Below, piece after piece: positions 1 through 7,068 of a DNA stretch of 19,805 bases; within the stretch, counting starts at the first letter, position 1; each line of letters opens with the position of its first letter. Below the pieces are notes generated by a model. The model did not search any database, was not told the DNA's origin, and was given only the letters and a program-made list of their open reading frames with translations. Source of the DNA: an uncultured Flavobacteriales bacterium (GTDB lineage: Bacteria; Bacteroidota; Bacteroidia; Flavobacteriales; Crocinitomicaceae); the NCBI GenBank assembly GCA_946479985.1, contig CAMLIF010000076.1, positions 1 to 19,805 on the forward strand, in the 5' to 3' direction. Made by a program: the position numbers and the translations under genes.

Positions 1-2720
1 ACCTGATTGTTTCTAAACCAATGGTAGCTCGAGTTCGCTGCTCCGGCTGCTGTTAACTCAACCGTTGTTCCTGAACAAATACTGTCTGTTGCAGCAGTGA
101 ATGTTGCTCCGGCCAAATCAACACAAGTACTGATCTCGAAAACAGAAAGTGTAGAACTTACTTCGTTTGCGAGGATTACCAAATCTTTGTTCGTTGGTGA
201 ATTTTCTTTTTTGATGATGATAATTCCTTCGGCACCACGATCAGGCCCGTTAGCTGCCAGAGTTCTGTTGTTGTAATATCCTACAAAGACCGGTGCTGCT
301 GGATTGTCGATATTGAAAAGCATTACACCTCCAACACGTTCCAATGAAGCAAATAAATAGTGATTTCCATTGATGAAAGCAGTTGCAACACCTTCCACTT
401 CCGGACCTTTATCGTCGGATCTGTTTTTGGAAACCGCTGTTCCCGAAGAATTACTTGCGTTAAAGAATCCTGCCGTTGCCGGATGTGTTGCTGTAATTTG
501 TTCCAAAAGATCTTTCGAATCGAAAACTAATGCTCCTGTTGCAGCATTCCAGATAGTAAAAGAACGCGTTCCGTAAACGTGAATATCGTCGATATCTCCG
601 TCATTATCCATATCACCGCTTGCTTTGGTAATGTTCAATCGACCTAAGTATTGATTGTTCTTCAAAATGCTCTGATCAGGATAAGCCACAGCATCTAAAT
701 TCGCACCCGAAAGACGTGTAATTTCCGAATAAGCTGAGTACTCGCGTGCATCGCCTTCGTTTGCTGAGAATAAATACTCCGTTCCGTTAATTGTTGCGTG
801 AGCCAGGGCATCTGGCATGAACAATCCTTTTACAGGAACGGACGCGATGTAAATACCGGCACTTTGATCGGAAGCATCCAGTCCGCTATTTCCGGCGGCG
901 TAGTTCATTGTTCCAAGCGGACGAACAGCTGTTACAGTTGCCGTTTGAAGATTTACAACCGCCATGGCGTTGTTTTCCTGTAATGTTACGTATGCAGTGA
1001 GATTATCGTCTGAGATGGAAATATATTCCGGCTCAAAATCCTGTGCTGCAGAACTTCCCGGACCAAAAATCCGGATTCCCTGCGCGCGCAGTGCTGCTTC
1101 CTGTCCGTTATAAGCCTGGAAGTTTGCGATGCTTACGTTTGTATTGGTTAGAGAAGCAATTCCCGGTGTTAGATCAACAATAGCAATACTTCCTTCCGGA
1201 TCTACTGTGTAATCTGATTTAGGTTCACCCTCACAAGCCGTGATTACTTTTGTAAAGTCGTTGTTGAATGTGATCATGTCAGGCATGGCTCCAACTGTTA
1301 CCTGCGAAATGTAGTTTCCGTCTGCATCAAAGAAAACAATGAATCCGTTTGCTTGTGGATTCGCGTTCTCAACTGCTGCTGCAACAATTCCGTTGTGAAC
1401 CGTTATGGAATTTAAGTTTCCGTAAGGAGAGACAGAAATAGAGTTCAAAAGCACAGGTACGGCCGGGTTTGAGAAATCAACGACGTCTAATTTCGCCCCG
1501 ATTGAGTTTGCGATGTATAAGCGGTCTGTTGTAGGATCGTGTGTAACAATTTCGGCACTATTTGTTCCTTCTGCCCCGTTCGAAAAAGAAACCAGGTTGT
1601 TTAAGATCAGTTCGTTGTTTCCAACTGGTGCTGTGTAATCGTTATCTGTTAGGTAAATGATCTGGTAGTTGGCTGTTGTAGTAACTGCGTTTTCTATTGC
1701 ACGAATTTTTACAAGAATTGTCTCTGTTCTTTCAGCAATTACATCATCCAAAAGATCAATGGTAAAAGGAAACACTCCGTTCGTGCTTGCAGGAATTGTT
1801 AAAGTGTCGTTGGTCCATGAATAATCATCGTTTCTCCCAGCACTTGAATAAGTTGCTGTTTCCACAACAAATTTTGCAGGAAGTGCATTTGCAGAAGAGA
1901 ATGTAATATTTACGGTTGCCGTCCCGTCATTTTCTGCTTTTGTCTGGGTTGCAGTAGAAATAATTCCGGTTCCCGGAGTTGGGGGAAGGGTTGCTAATGA
2001 GATATTACTTGTATTGTCATTTACGAAATCCTGAATAGTCCAGTTGCGGGTTCCTGACCAACTATTTATTGATACATCGTAATTTCCGGTTGCTTTTGAT
2101 GTTTGTGCTCCCGGATCTCCGGTAAAGAAACTATTCGATTGCAGTTTTCCTCCCGGATAAAGGTCATTTACCGGCATTTCGTATCCGGTTGTTGTTGAAA
2201 CAAATGCGCTTCCAATTCCGGTACCGTAGAAAACCGCATCTACCGGAACAGTTGAATTGGTAATACTTCCGGCGGCCACACTAAATACAGCAATTCCATC
2301 TGCGTTTCCACCACCATTTCCGAAAACACCGGCTGTTGGCGCAGCATTCCCGAATGCATCACCTGCAGTTGTTGTAACATCAATGATTCGGATTTTAGTT
2401 CCCGTTGGCGTCATTCCTGACCCCCCAACGTAAACAACTTGTCCGGTTGTTACAGTTCCGCTTGTTATTGAAAAGCCATAGCTCAGGTTTCCTCCGGCCA
2501 TCCAGCCGTTTGCAGTTGCCGTACCGTTGTTGGTAACAACCACTGAATAAGGAGTAACTGAAAAATCAATGTTTTTTGTAGCTATCAACTCAACCCATTC
2601 CAGGTTTAAGTCACTACTTGGCGGATTGATAAAGAATTCCGAGATAACTAATCCGGGATTCTGTGCATTTAGAGTTGACGAGCCAACGAGTAAGAGTACA
2701 AATGTAAATATGTGTTTCAT
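1..2720 (-). CDS. Secreted choice-of-anchor I protein with N-terminal lamin-tail-like domain (3' end outside window)
   Basis: An uninterrupted frame runs from ATG at 2720 off the left edge, giving 906 codons. Residues 1-20 (MKHIFTFVLLLVGSSTLNAQ) are a Sec signal peptide. Residues 21 to about 230 resemble a lamin-tail domain (LVISEFFINPPSSDLNLEWVEL). About 255-355 resembles a Calx-beta repeat (KAENDGTATVNITF, DDVIAERTETILVKI). About 363-868 is a choice-of-anchor I beta-propeller-like domain, with ACEGEPKSDYTVDPEGSIAI, LQENNAMAVV, SANEGDAREY and DDKGPEVEGVA. After about 870 an Ig/PKD-like segment starts (CSGTTVELTAAG) and is cut. In Bacteroidota such proteins usually end in a T9SS sorting domain, which would lie outside the window. 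The choice-of-anchor I domain has no firmly assigned activity; surface or extracellular location is inferred. No convincing promoter was found. The gene follows ispD on the same strand, with a hairpin between them. Confidence 0.88.
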   Translation of the reverse strand, partial: MKHIFTFVLLLVGSSTLNAQNPGLVISEFFINPPSSDLNLEWVELIATKNIDFSVTPYSVVVTNNGTATANGWMAGGNLSYGFSITSGTVTTGQVVYVGGSGMTPTGTKIRIIDVTTTAGDAFGNAAPTAGVFGNGGGNADGIAVFSVAAGSITNSTVPVDAVFYGTGIGSAFVSTTTGYEMPVNDLYPGGKLQSNSFFTGDPGAQTSKATGNYDVSINSWSGTRNWTIQDFVNDNTSNISLATLPPTPGTGIISTATQTKAENDGTATVNITFSSANALPAKFVVETATYSSAGRNDDYSWTNDTLTIPASTNGVFPFTIDLLDDVIAERTETILVKIRAIENAVTTTANYQIIYLTDNDYTAPVGNNELILNNLVSFSNGAEGTNSAEIVTHDPTTDRLYIANSIGAKLDVVDFSNPAVPVLLNSISVSPYGNLNSITVHNGIVAAAVENANPQANGFIVFFDADGNYISQVTVGAMPDMITFNNDFTKVITACEGEPKSDYTVDPEGSIAIVDLTPGIASLTNTNVSIANFQAYNGQEAALRAQGIRIFGPGSSAAQDFEPEYISISDDNLTAYVTLQENNAMAVVNLQTATVTAVRPLGTMNYAAGNSGLDASDQSAGIYIASVPVKGLFMPDALAHATINGTEYLFSANEGDAREYSAYSEITRLSGANLDAVAYPDQSILKNNQYLGRLNITKASGDMDNDGDIDDIHVYGTRSFTIWNAATGALVFDSKDLLEQITATHPATAGFFNASNSSGTAVSKNRSDDKGPEVEGVATAFINGNHYLFASLERVGGVMLFNIDNPAAPVFVGYYNNRTLAANGPDRGAEGIIIIKKENSPTNKDLVILANEVSSTLSVFEISTCVDLAGATFTAATDSICSGTTVELTAAGAANSSYHWFRNNQ

Positions 2721-2870
2721 AGTGAACTTTCTTTGGTACAAAAGTCCGGCTTAGTTGTAATAACAATGAGCGCTGAAAATGAAGATTTGGTGATGAAATA
2801 TACATTCCCTGATTAAGCAATGAGCTTATCTGATAACAGATGGTTTAAATTGGTAACAGAAGATTAATTT

Positions 2871-2905
2871 TTGGTTCGGGCGAAAAACTTTTCGCCCCAA
2901 ACCAA
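2871..2905 (-). terminator. Long hairpin just after ispD
   Basis: Two bases past the ispD stop lies an inverted repeat: outer arms TTGGTT/AACCAA (6 bp), a small internal loop, then GGGCGAAA/TTTCGCCC (8 bp) around a 4-nt loop. The fold is strong, but the minus-strand transcript continues with AAAAATTAATC rather than a U-tract. It is therefore either an atypical terminator or a 3'-end stabilising structure separating ispD from the downstream secreted-protein gene. Confidence 0.5.
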
Positions 2906-2906
2906 T

Positions 2907-3575
2907 CTAAATTCTCTTTTCCAGCATAGCAGTTGCCAGCATCAAATCCAACGGAGTTGTGATCTTAATATTCTCTTCGTTCCCGTCAACAGTAATTACC
3001 GAATAACCTAAATGTTCCACAACACTGGCGTCATCAGTGAAATGCTCGGAAAAATCCTGGTTGTATGCATCAATCAGAATGCGGCGCTTGAAAACCTGAG
3101 GCGTTTGTACGAGGAAATAATCCGAACGGTGAACTGATTTACTTTCCTCGTTGATTTGCATCCGGAGCGATTCTCTAACGGGAATCACCGGAACAACTGC
3201 CGGATGTTCCTGAACAGCCGCGAACAGTCGTTGAAGGGTTTCGGTACTTACAAACGGACGAACAGCATCATGAACGGCAATCGATTCGCCGTTGCAGTAA
3301 GGAAGCGCTTTTTGAATGGAGTAGAAGCGTTCGTTTCCTCCTGCAAGAACCGTATGTAGAATTTGAAATTGGTGTTTTTCAGCCAGTTCTTTCCAGTAAT
3401 TAATATGCGATTCAGGAAGCGTAACAATAATCTCAGCTACTTTATCGAATTGATGTAATCGTTCGATTGTGTGCATGAGAATAGGCTTACCATTCAGCAG
3501 CAGGAATTGTTTCGGAATATCCGTTCCCATGCGTTTCCCGATTCCTCCTGCTGTTACAATAAACGATCGTTTCAT
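2907..3575 (-). CDS. ispD: 2-C-methyl-D-erythritol 4-phosphate cytidylyltransferase
   Basis: IspD couples MEP with CTP to give CDP-methylerythritol, the third step of the non-mevalonate isoprenoid pathway, in the cytosol. The 222-residue length is normal. The nucleotide-binding loop AGGIGKRMGTDIPKQF is at 9-24, AGGNERFYSIQKAL at 78-91 and VHDAVRPF at 101-108. The substrate-site Arg is likely R150 (before DYFLVQTPQVF) and the Lys K204 in ENIKITTPLDL; both are conserved in the family. The ATG at 3575 has a short 4-nt leader after a promoter-like TAACTTCG. dxs, the first enzyme of the same pathway, is about 460 bp upstream on the same strand. A terminator and a repeat lie between, so ispD is probably a separate transcript. 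Confidence 0.96.
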   Translation of the reverse strand: MKRSFIVTAGGIGKRMGTDIPKQFLLLNGKPILMHTIERLHQFDKVAEIIVTLPESHINYWKELAEKHQFQILHTVLAGGNERFYSIQKALPYCNGESIAVHDAVRPFVSTETLQRLFAAVQEHPAVVPVIPVRESLRMQINEESKSVHRSDYFLVQTPQVFKRRILIDAYNQDFSEHFTDDASVVEHLGYSVITVDGNEENIKITTPLDLMLATAMLEKRI

Positions 3576-3579
3576 ATTT

Positions 3580-3610
3580 CGAAGTTAGCAATATTGCTTT
3601 TAGAAGCAGA
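3580..3610 (-). promoter_or_regulatory. Putative ispD promoter
   Basis: Read on the minus strand: TCTG, a 19-nt spacer, then TAACTTCG ending 4 nt before the ispD ATG. It resembles the Bacteroidota TTTG/TAnnTTTG promoter with one mismatch in each box. The position implies a nearly leaderless mRNA. Confidence 0.45.
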
Positions 3611-3645
3611 CTAAAGAGTCACAATTCCAATCTTGGCATAAACCC

Positions 3646-3708
3646 GCGCAGCGCCTGCCTGTATGCTTAGGCAGACAGGTTAGCGAGCATAAATTCGTGT
3701 ATTCGCGG
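3646..3708 (+). repeat. Dispersed intergenic repeat, copy A (with 26-nt hairpin module)
   Basis: The framework GCGCAGCG at 3646-3653 and TTAGCGAGCATAAATTCG from 3680 is interrupted by a 26-nt module (3654-3679). Its ends CCTGCCTG and CAGACAGG pair with one mismatch. Related copies occur at 6267, 6830, 6894 and 16331. It sits in the gap between ispD and the terminator of the small membrane-protein gene. Confidence 0.75.
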
Positions 3709-3731
3709 CGATGCTTTAGTTCCATTTTTGG

Positions 3732-3768
3732 AAAAACAAAAAAGGTCTCCCGCAAAGCAAAAGACCTT
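3732..3768 (-). terminator. Rho-independent terminator of the DUF6341-like gene
   Basis: Minus-strand arms AAGGTCT and AGACCTT form a 7-bp stem around a 13-nt loop and are followed by TTTTTTGTTTTT. It lies 24 bp past the stop of the small membrane-protein gene and would end the dxs-side transcript before the repeat and ispD. Confidence 0.82.
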
Positions 3769-3792
3769 AATAAATATATGGAGTAATAAAAC

Positions 3793-3972
3793 TTACTTAA
3801 TCTGATTTGGATTCTGTTCAGCTTGTTTATTGAACTTATTTTGAACGGACATCCAATATCCAAAACCAATAAATCCAAGAACGATACAGCTCCAGTTAAA
3901 TATGTCACCAATATTATCGTAAAACCAAGCTCCGTTTAAGATGTTTCCAAGTGTATGCCAAAATGCGTTCAT
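3793..3972 (-). CDS. Small single-span membrane protein, DUF6341-like
   Basis: A 59-residue protein starting MNAFWHTLGNILNGAW, with one hydrophobic segment at about 26-42 (SCIVLGFIGFGYWM) and a polar, Asn/Lys-rich tail. Its pattern (short N-terminal amphipathic part, IGFGYWM-type span, charged tail) resembles small Bacteroidota proteins of the DUF6341 type; that assignment is from memory of the family and is tentative. The in-frame ATG seven codons upstream (3993) is possible, but the ATG at 3972 is preceded by AGAAG and gives the usual MxxF start. It is 66 bp downstream of dxs on the same strand and is followed by a strong terminator. Function unknown. Confidence 0.7.
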   Translation of the reverse strand: MNAFWHTLGNILNGAWFYDNIGDIFNWSCIVLGFIGFGYWMSVQNKFNKQAEQNPNQIK

Positions 3973-4038
3973 AGTCTTCTTGTTTTGTAGCACAAAGAAA
4001 ATAAAATATTTTGAAATGATGATTGGCTTGGGAAAGTT

Positions 4039-6006
4039 TTACCCAACTTTTGTTTCTCGCGTCTCTATTTCCCCCAAATCCAACCCCAACATCTCCGCAA
4101 CTTTCGCTGCAATAGAATCGGCATCAAAACCACATTCTTTGTGCAATTCGTCTACGGTTCCGTGGTGGATATATTTGTCAGGAATACCTAAACGAACTAC
4201 TTTCAAATGGTAGTTGTTGTCGGAAAAGAATTCCAGTACCGCTGAACCGAAACCGCCCTGAACGCAGCCGTCTTCAATGGTAATGACTTGTGTAAATTTG
4301 GATGCAATTTCGTGAAGCATGGTTTCATCCAGCGGTTTTACAAAACGCATATCGTAATGAGCGACAGATGCGCTGGTTTCCTGTAATTTTTCAATGGCTT
4401 CCTGCGCAAAGTTCCCAACATGACCTATTGTTAGAATAGCGATGTCGTTTCCGTTTGTCAGTTTTCGTCCCTGGCCAACCGGAATGGATTTCATTTTGTT
4501 CTTCCAATCAAGTAAAACACCATTGCCGCGCGGATAACGAATGGAAAACGGTCCGTGATTTTTTTCCTGTGCGGTGAACATCATGTTGCGCAATTCGTGC
4601 TCATTCATGGGAGCTGCAACAATCATATTCGGTAATGAACGCATGTAGGCCATATCGTAAGCTCCGTGATGTGTTGCACCATCGGCACCAACTAAACCAC
4701 CGCGGTCTAAACAGAAAACTACGTTCAGGTTCTGAAGCGCTACATCATGCACAACCTGGTCGTATGCCCGCTGCATAAACGACGAATAGATATTACAATA
4801 AGGAATCAATCCCTGGGTTGCCAATCCGGCGGAAAAAGTCACAGCGTGCTGCTCAGCAATTCCAACGTCGAAAGCGCGGTCAGGCATTGCTTCCATCATA
4901 AAGGTCAATGAACAACCTGAAGGCATGGCGGGAGTAACTCCCATGATCTTGTCGTTTTCTTCAGCCAGTTCTACAATGGTATGACCAAAAACGTCCTGGT
5001 ATTTCGGAGGTTGCGGTGATTTAGGAACAATCTTAACGATTTCTCCGGTTTCTTTATTGAAAACGCCCGGGGCGTGCCATTTTGTAGGATTTCCTTCTTC
5101 CGAGAATTTATATCCTGCTCCTTTTCGGGTAATGCAGTGTAAAATTTTCGGACCGGGAATATCTTTCAGATCTTCAAATATTTTTGCCAGTCCAACTACA
5201 TCGTGCCCGTCGACCGGACCGAAATAGCGGAAATTCAATGATTCAAATAAGTTACTTTGTTTGAGTATAGATCCTTTCAAAGCGTTCGAGATCTTCGAAG
5301 CAATGGTTTGAGCATCCGGACCAAATTTGCTTACTTTACCCAGCAATTTCCATACTTCGTCTTTTACCTTGTTGTAGGTGTGCGAAGTGGTAATGTCGGT
5401 CAGGTATTCATTCAGTGCACCAACGTTCGGGTCAATCGACATACAGTTGTCATTGAGGACCACCAACAAATTCGCGTCTTTTTCAAAACCTGCGTGGTTC
5501 ATTCCTTCAAAAGCCAAACCTGCGGTCATGGCTCCGTCGCCAATTACGGCAATGTGCTGACGGTCTTTCTCACCTTTGTATCTGTTGGCAACCGCCATTC
5601 CCAAAGCTGCTGAAATGGAAGTAGAAGAATGTCCTACTCCGAAAGTGTCGTATTCGCTCTCGCTGCGTTTCGGGAACCCTGAAATCCCACCTTTTGTTCT
5701 GTTTGTGTGAAAAAGCTCTCTTCGTCCGGTAAGGATTTTATGTCCATAAGCCTGGTGGCCAACATCCCAAACCAACTGATCGTCGGGAGTATTGAAAACA
5801 TAGTGAAGAGCAACCGTTAATTCAATAACCCCAAGGCTTGCACCGAAGTGAGAATTCCCGATTTCCGAGATAACATCAACAATGTACTGACGAAGTTCGT
5901 CGGCAACCTGGGGAAGCTGATCTTTCGAAAATTTGCTCCGCAAATCGCTCGGAAATTCAATCTGGGACAAAAATGGACCCGCTGTATATGGATGTTTTTC
6001 AGACAT
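4039..6006 (-). CDS. dxs: 1-deoxy-D-xylulose-5-phosphate synthase
   Basis: DXS condenses pyruvate and glyceraldehyde 3-phosphate, using thiamine diphosphate, to start the MEP isoprenoid pathway; its product also feeds thiamine and pyridoxal synthesis. From the ATG at 6006 it has 655 residues. The thiamine-binding GDGAMT is at 156-161 with NDN at about 185-187. GHSSTS is at 125-130, FGPVDGHD follows, and the catalytic Glu lies in DVGIAEQHA (E385). The pyrimidine and C-terminal transketolase domains are complete. The frame stays open to an ATG at 6060, but a TTTG-N19-TAACTTTG promoter lies within that extension, so the start at 6006 (MSEKHPYTAG) is preferred. Confidence 0.96.
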   Translation of the reverse strand: MSEKHPYTAGPFLSQIEFPSDLRSKFSKDQLPQVADELRQYIVDVISEIGNSHFGASLGVIELTVALHYVFNTPDDQLVWDVGHQAYGHKILTGRRELFHTNRTKGGISGFPKRSESEYDTFGVGHSSTSISAALGMAVANRYKGEKDRQHIAVIGDGAMTAGLAFEGMNHAGFEKDANLLVVLNDNCMSIDPNVGALNEYLTDITTSHTYNKVKDEVWKLLGKVSKFGPDAQTIASKISNALKGSILKQSNLFESLNFRYFGPVDGHDVVGLAKIFEDLKDIPGPKILHCITRKGAGYKFSEEGNPTKWHAPGVFNKETGEIVKIVPKSPQPPKYQDVFGHTIVELAEENDKIMGVTPAMPSGCSLTFMMEAMPDRAFDVGIAEQHAVTFSAGLATQGLIPYCNIYSSFMQRAYDQVVHDVALQNLNVVFCLDRGGLVGADGATHHGAYDMAYMRSLPNMIVAAPMNEHELRNMMFTAQEKNHGPFSIRYPRGNGVLLDWKNKMKSIPVGQGRKLTNGNDIAILTIGHVGNFAQEAIEKLQETSASVAHYDMRFVKPLDETMLHEIASKFTQVITIEDGCVQGGFGSAVLEFFSDNNYHLKVVRLGIPDKYIHHGTVDELHKECGFDADSIAAKVAEMLGLDLGEIETRETKVG

Positions 6007-6015
6007 TGTGCTGTG

Positions 6016-6046
6016 CAAAGTTAGTTCTTCGTGTTGTGATAACAAA
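6016..6046 (-). promoter_or_regulatory. dxs promoter (perfect Bacteroidota consensus)
   Basis: On the minus strand TTTG (6046-6043), a 19-nt spacer and TAACTTTG (6023-6016) lie 9 nt before ATG 6006. Both boxes match the Bacteroidota sigma-A consensus exactly. It falls inside the longer dxs frame that begins at 6060 and so decides the start. Any leader would be only a few bases long. Confidence 0.72.
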
Positions 6047-6137
6047 TCATTTCGAGTCATATTTTACGGAAAGGGAAATTTAACAGATTCCTCAGATTAC
6101 TTTTTTTCGGGAACCCGCATGGTGAAATCCGGAAGTT

Positions 6138-6208
6138 TCCCGCGAATTCCACGTGTCCTGATAGATGAAACCTGGATTTTGCCGCGAATGCGCGAATTGG
6201 CTTCGTTA
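6138..6208 (-). repeat. Inverted partial copies of the dispersed repeat
   Basis: TCCCGCGAATTCC at 6138-6150 and CCGCGAATGCGCGAATT at 6182-6198 are minus-strand forms of the repeat tail. The second pairs at 16 of 17 positions with 6288-6304 of copy D, about 90 nt away. Together with copy D this is most of what the roughly 400-bp gap between dxs and the GxxExxY gene contains; no gene is seen there. Confidence 0.55.
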
Positions 6209-6266
6209 ACACTTCGCTATAATTTTGAGAGCTGGAGAGTTGTTAGCACTCTATAAATTCTCACTA

Positions 6267-6308
6267 GTGCAGCGTTAGCGAGCATATAATTCGTGCATTC
6301 GCGGGAAG
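6267..6308 (+). repeat. Dispersed intergenic repeat, copy D (no hairpin module)
   Basis: GTGCAGCG at 6267-6274 is joined directly to TTAGCGAGCA at 6275, followed by an AATTCGTGCATTCGCGG tail. The 26-nt module of copies A and B is absent. The part from 6275 matches copy B (6928-6960) at about 29 of 34 aligned positions in the same orientation, so D and B form direct repeats flanking the GxxExxY gene. Confidence 0.75.
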
Positions 6309-6371
6309 TTTAATCGGCTCGCCGATTCCCTGTGCGTGGTGTGCAAGTTTGACTTTTTTTCGTGAATTGGT

Positions 6372-6402
6372 GTTGTCAAAATGATGATTTTCACTATCTT
6401 AA
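6372..6402 (+). promoter_or_regulatory. Weak promoter candidate for the GxxExxY gene
   Basis: GTTG, a 19-nt spacer and TATCTTAA lie 5 nt before ATG 6408. The -33 box has one mismatch and the -7 box lacks its final TG. The upstream in-frame ATGs at 6381 and 6384 fall inside the spacer. Confidence 0.32.
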
Positions 6403-6407
6403 ATAAC

Positions 6408-6809
6408 ATGACGACCATTATTTATAAAAAAGAAGCCTATAAAATCATCGGGATTTGCATGGAAGTTCATTCCATTTTAGGGCAAGGATTTTCTGAAATT
6501 GTGTATAAGGATGCATTAGAACTTGAGTTTAGAAATCGAGGGATACCATTTGAAAGAGAGAAAATGTTTCAGGTTATCTATAAAGAAACCATTTTACCGC
6601 ATTCATTCTTTGCAGACTTTGTGGTTGATGATAAGATCATCCTCGAAATTAAAACGGTATCAGAAATTCATGATGCGCATGTAAAGCAAACTTTAAATTA
6701 TTTAGCTGTTTCAGGACTCGATTTGGGAATAGTGGTCAACTTTCGAGAACCCGAGTTGACTTACAAGCGTCTTGCCAGAACAAGGAACAGGTTCATCAAA
6801 CAATTCTGA
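6408..6809 (+). CDS. GxxExxY family protein, predicted PD-(D/E)XK nuclease
   Basis: A 133-residue protein starting MTTIIYKKEAYKI. The family signature is G27-F-S-E30-I-V-Y33 inside LGQGFSEIVYKDALELEF. A nuclease-like core follows: D70 in FFADFVVDD, then the E80-I-K82 pair in IILEIKTV, the D...ExK arrangement of PD-(D/E)XK enzymes. The C-terminal part (VKQTLNYLAVSGLDLGIVVNF) is also typical. The family is widespread and often multi-copy in Bacteroidota, and its biological role is not established; nuclease activity is a fold-based prediction. The gene stands alone, on the strand opposite dxs, with copies of one dispersed repeat on each side. The start at 6408 is chosen over 6381 because the upstream ATGs overlap a promoter-like element. 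Confidence 0.88.
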   Translation: MTTIIYKKEAYKIIGICMEVHSILGQGFSEIVYKDALELEFRNRGIPFEREKMFQVIYKETILPHSFFADFVVDDKIILEIKTVSEIHDAHVKQTLNYLAVSGLDLGIVVNFREPELTYKRLARTRNRFIKQF

Positions 6810-6829
6810 TTTAACTTTTTCGTTTTCCG

Positions 6830-6872
6830 GCGCAGCGCCTGTCTGTATGCCGAAAACAGTAAGTTCGTGTGG
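6830..6872 (+). repeat. Dispersed intergenic repeat, copy C (degraded)
   Basis: GCGCAGCG at 6830-6837 is followed by CCTGTCTGTATGC, the left half of the hairpin module, then by CGAAAACAG and TAAGTTCGTGTGG, where the right arm and the TTAGCGAGCA block are lost or altered. It lies 57 bp before copy B and just after the GxxExxY stop. Confidence 0.6.
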
Positions 6873-6893
6873 ATCCTTCGAACAATAAGTTTG

Positions 6894-6960
6894 GCGGAGC
6901 GCCTGCCTGTATGCTCAGGCAGACAGGTTAGCGAGCAAAAATTCGCGCATTCGTGGAAAG
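6894..6960 (+). repeat. Dispersed intergenic repeat, copy B (with 26-nt hairpin module)
   Basis: GCGGAGCG at 6894-6901, the 26-nt module at 6902-6927 (one base different from copy A) and TTAGCGAGCA from 6928, ending ATTCGCGCATTCGTGG. The longest exact stretch shared with copy A covers the right half of the module plus TTAGCGAGCA. Confidence 0.75.
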
Positions 6961-7016
6961 ATCAGCAAAGCCGAAATTTCAGTGCGAGACGAGAATCGAA
7001 TAATTTTCTTCCAAGT

Positions 7017-7048
7017 TCTGCGTTTATGGTTTTCAAACAGTAAATTCG
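7017..7048 (+). promoter_or_regulatory. Putative promoter of the wzz-wzy pair
   Basis: TCTG (7017-7020), a 20-nt spacer and TAAATTCG (7041-7048) lie 20 nt before ATG 7069. Each box differs from TTTG/TAnnTTTG by one base, in the same way as the ispD promoter. Confidence 0.42.
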
Positions 7049-7068
7049 CACATCAAAAAAAGAACATA

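Noticed and set aside
2831..2860. Direct repeat of TCTGTTA (minus strand) upstream of the choice-of-anchor gene as an operator
   Set aside because: Two 7-base copies 20 bp apart are not enough to support a regulator site.
3600..3911. Minus-strand open frame of 103 codons
   Set aside because: It runs through the small membrane-protein gene in another frame, its terminator and repeat copy A; the real gene there is in a different frame.
5933..6256. Plus-strand open frame of 107 codons across the dxs 5' end
   Set aside because: It is antisense to dxs codons and then runs through repeat sequence; no protein-like motif or promoter.
6267..6960. CRISPR array
   Set aside because: The repeats are few, imperfect and unevenly spaced, with a gene between them and no cas gene in the window.
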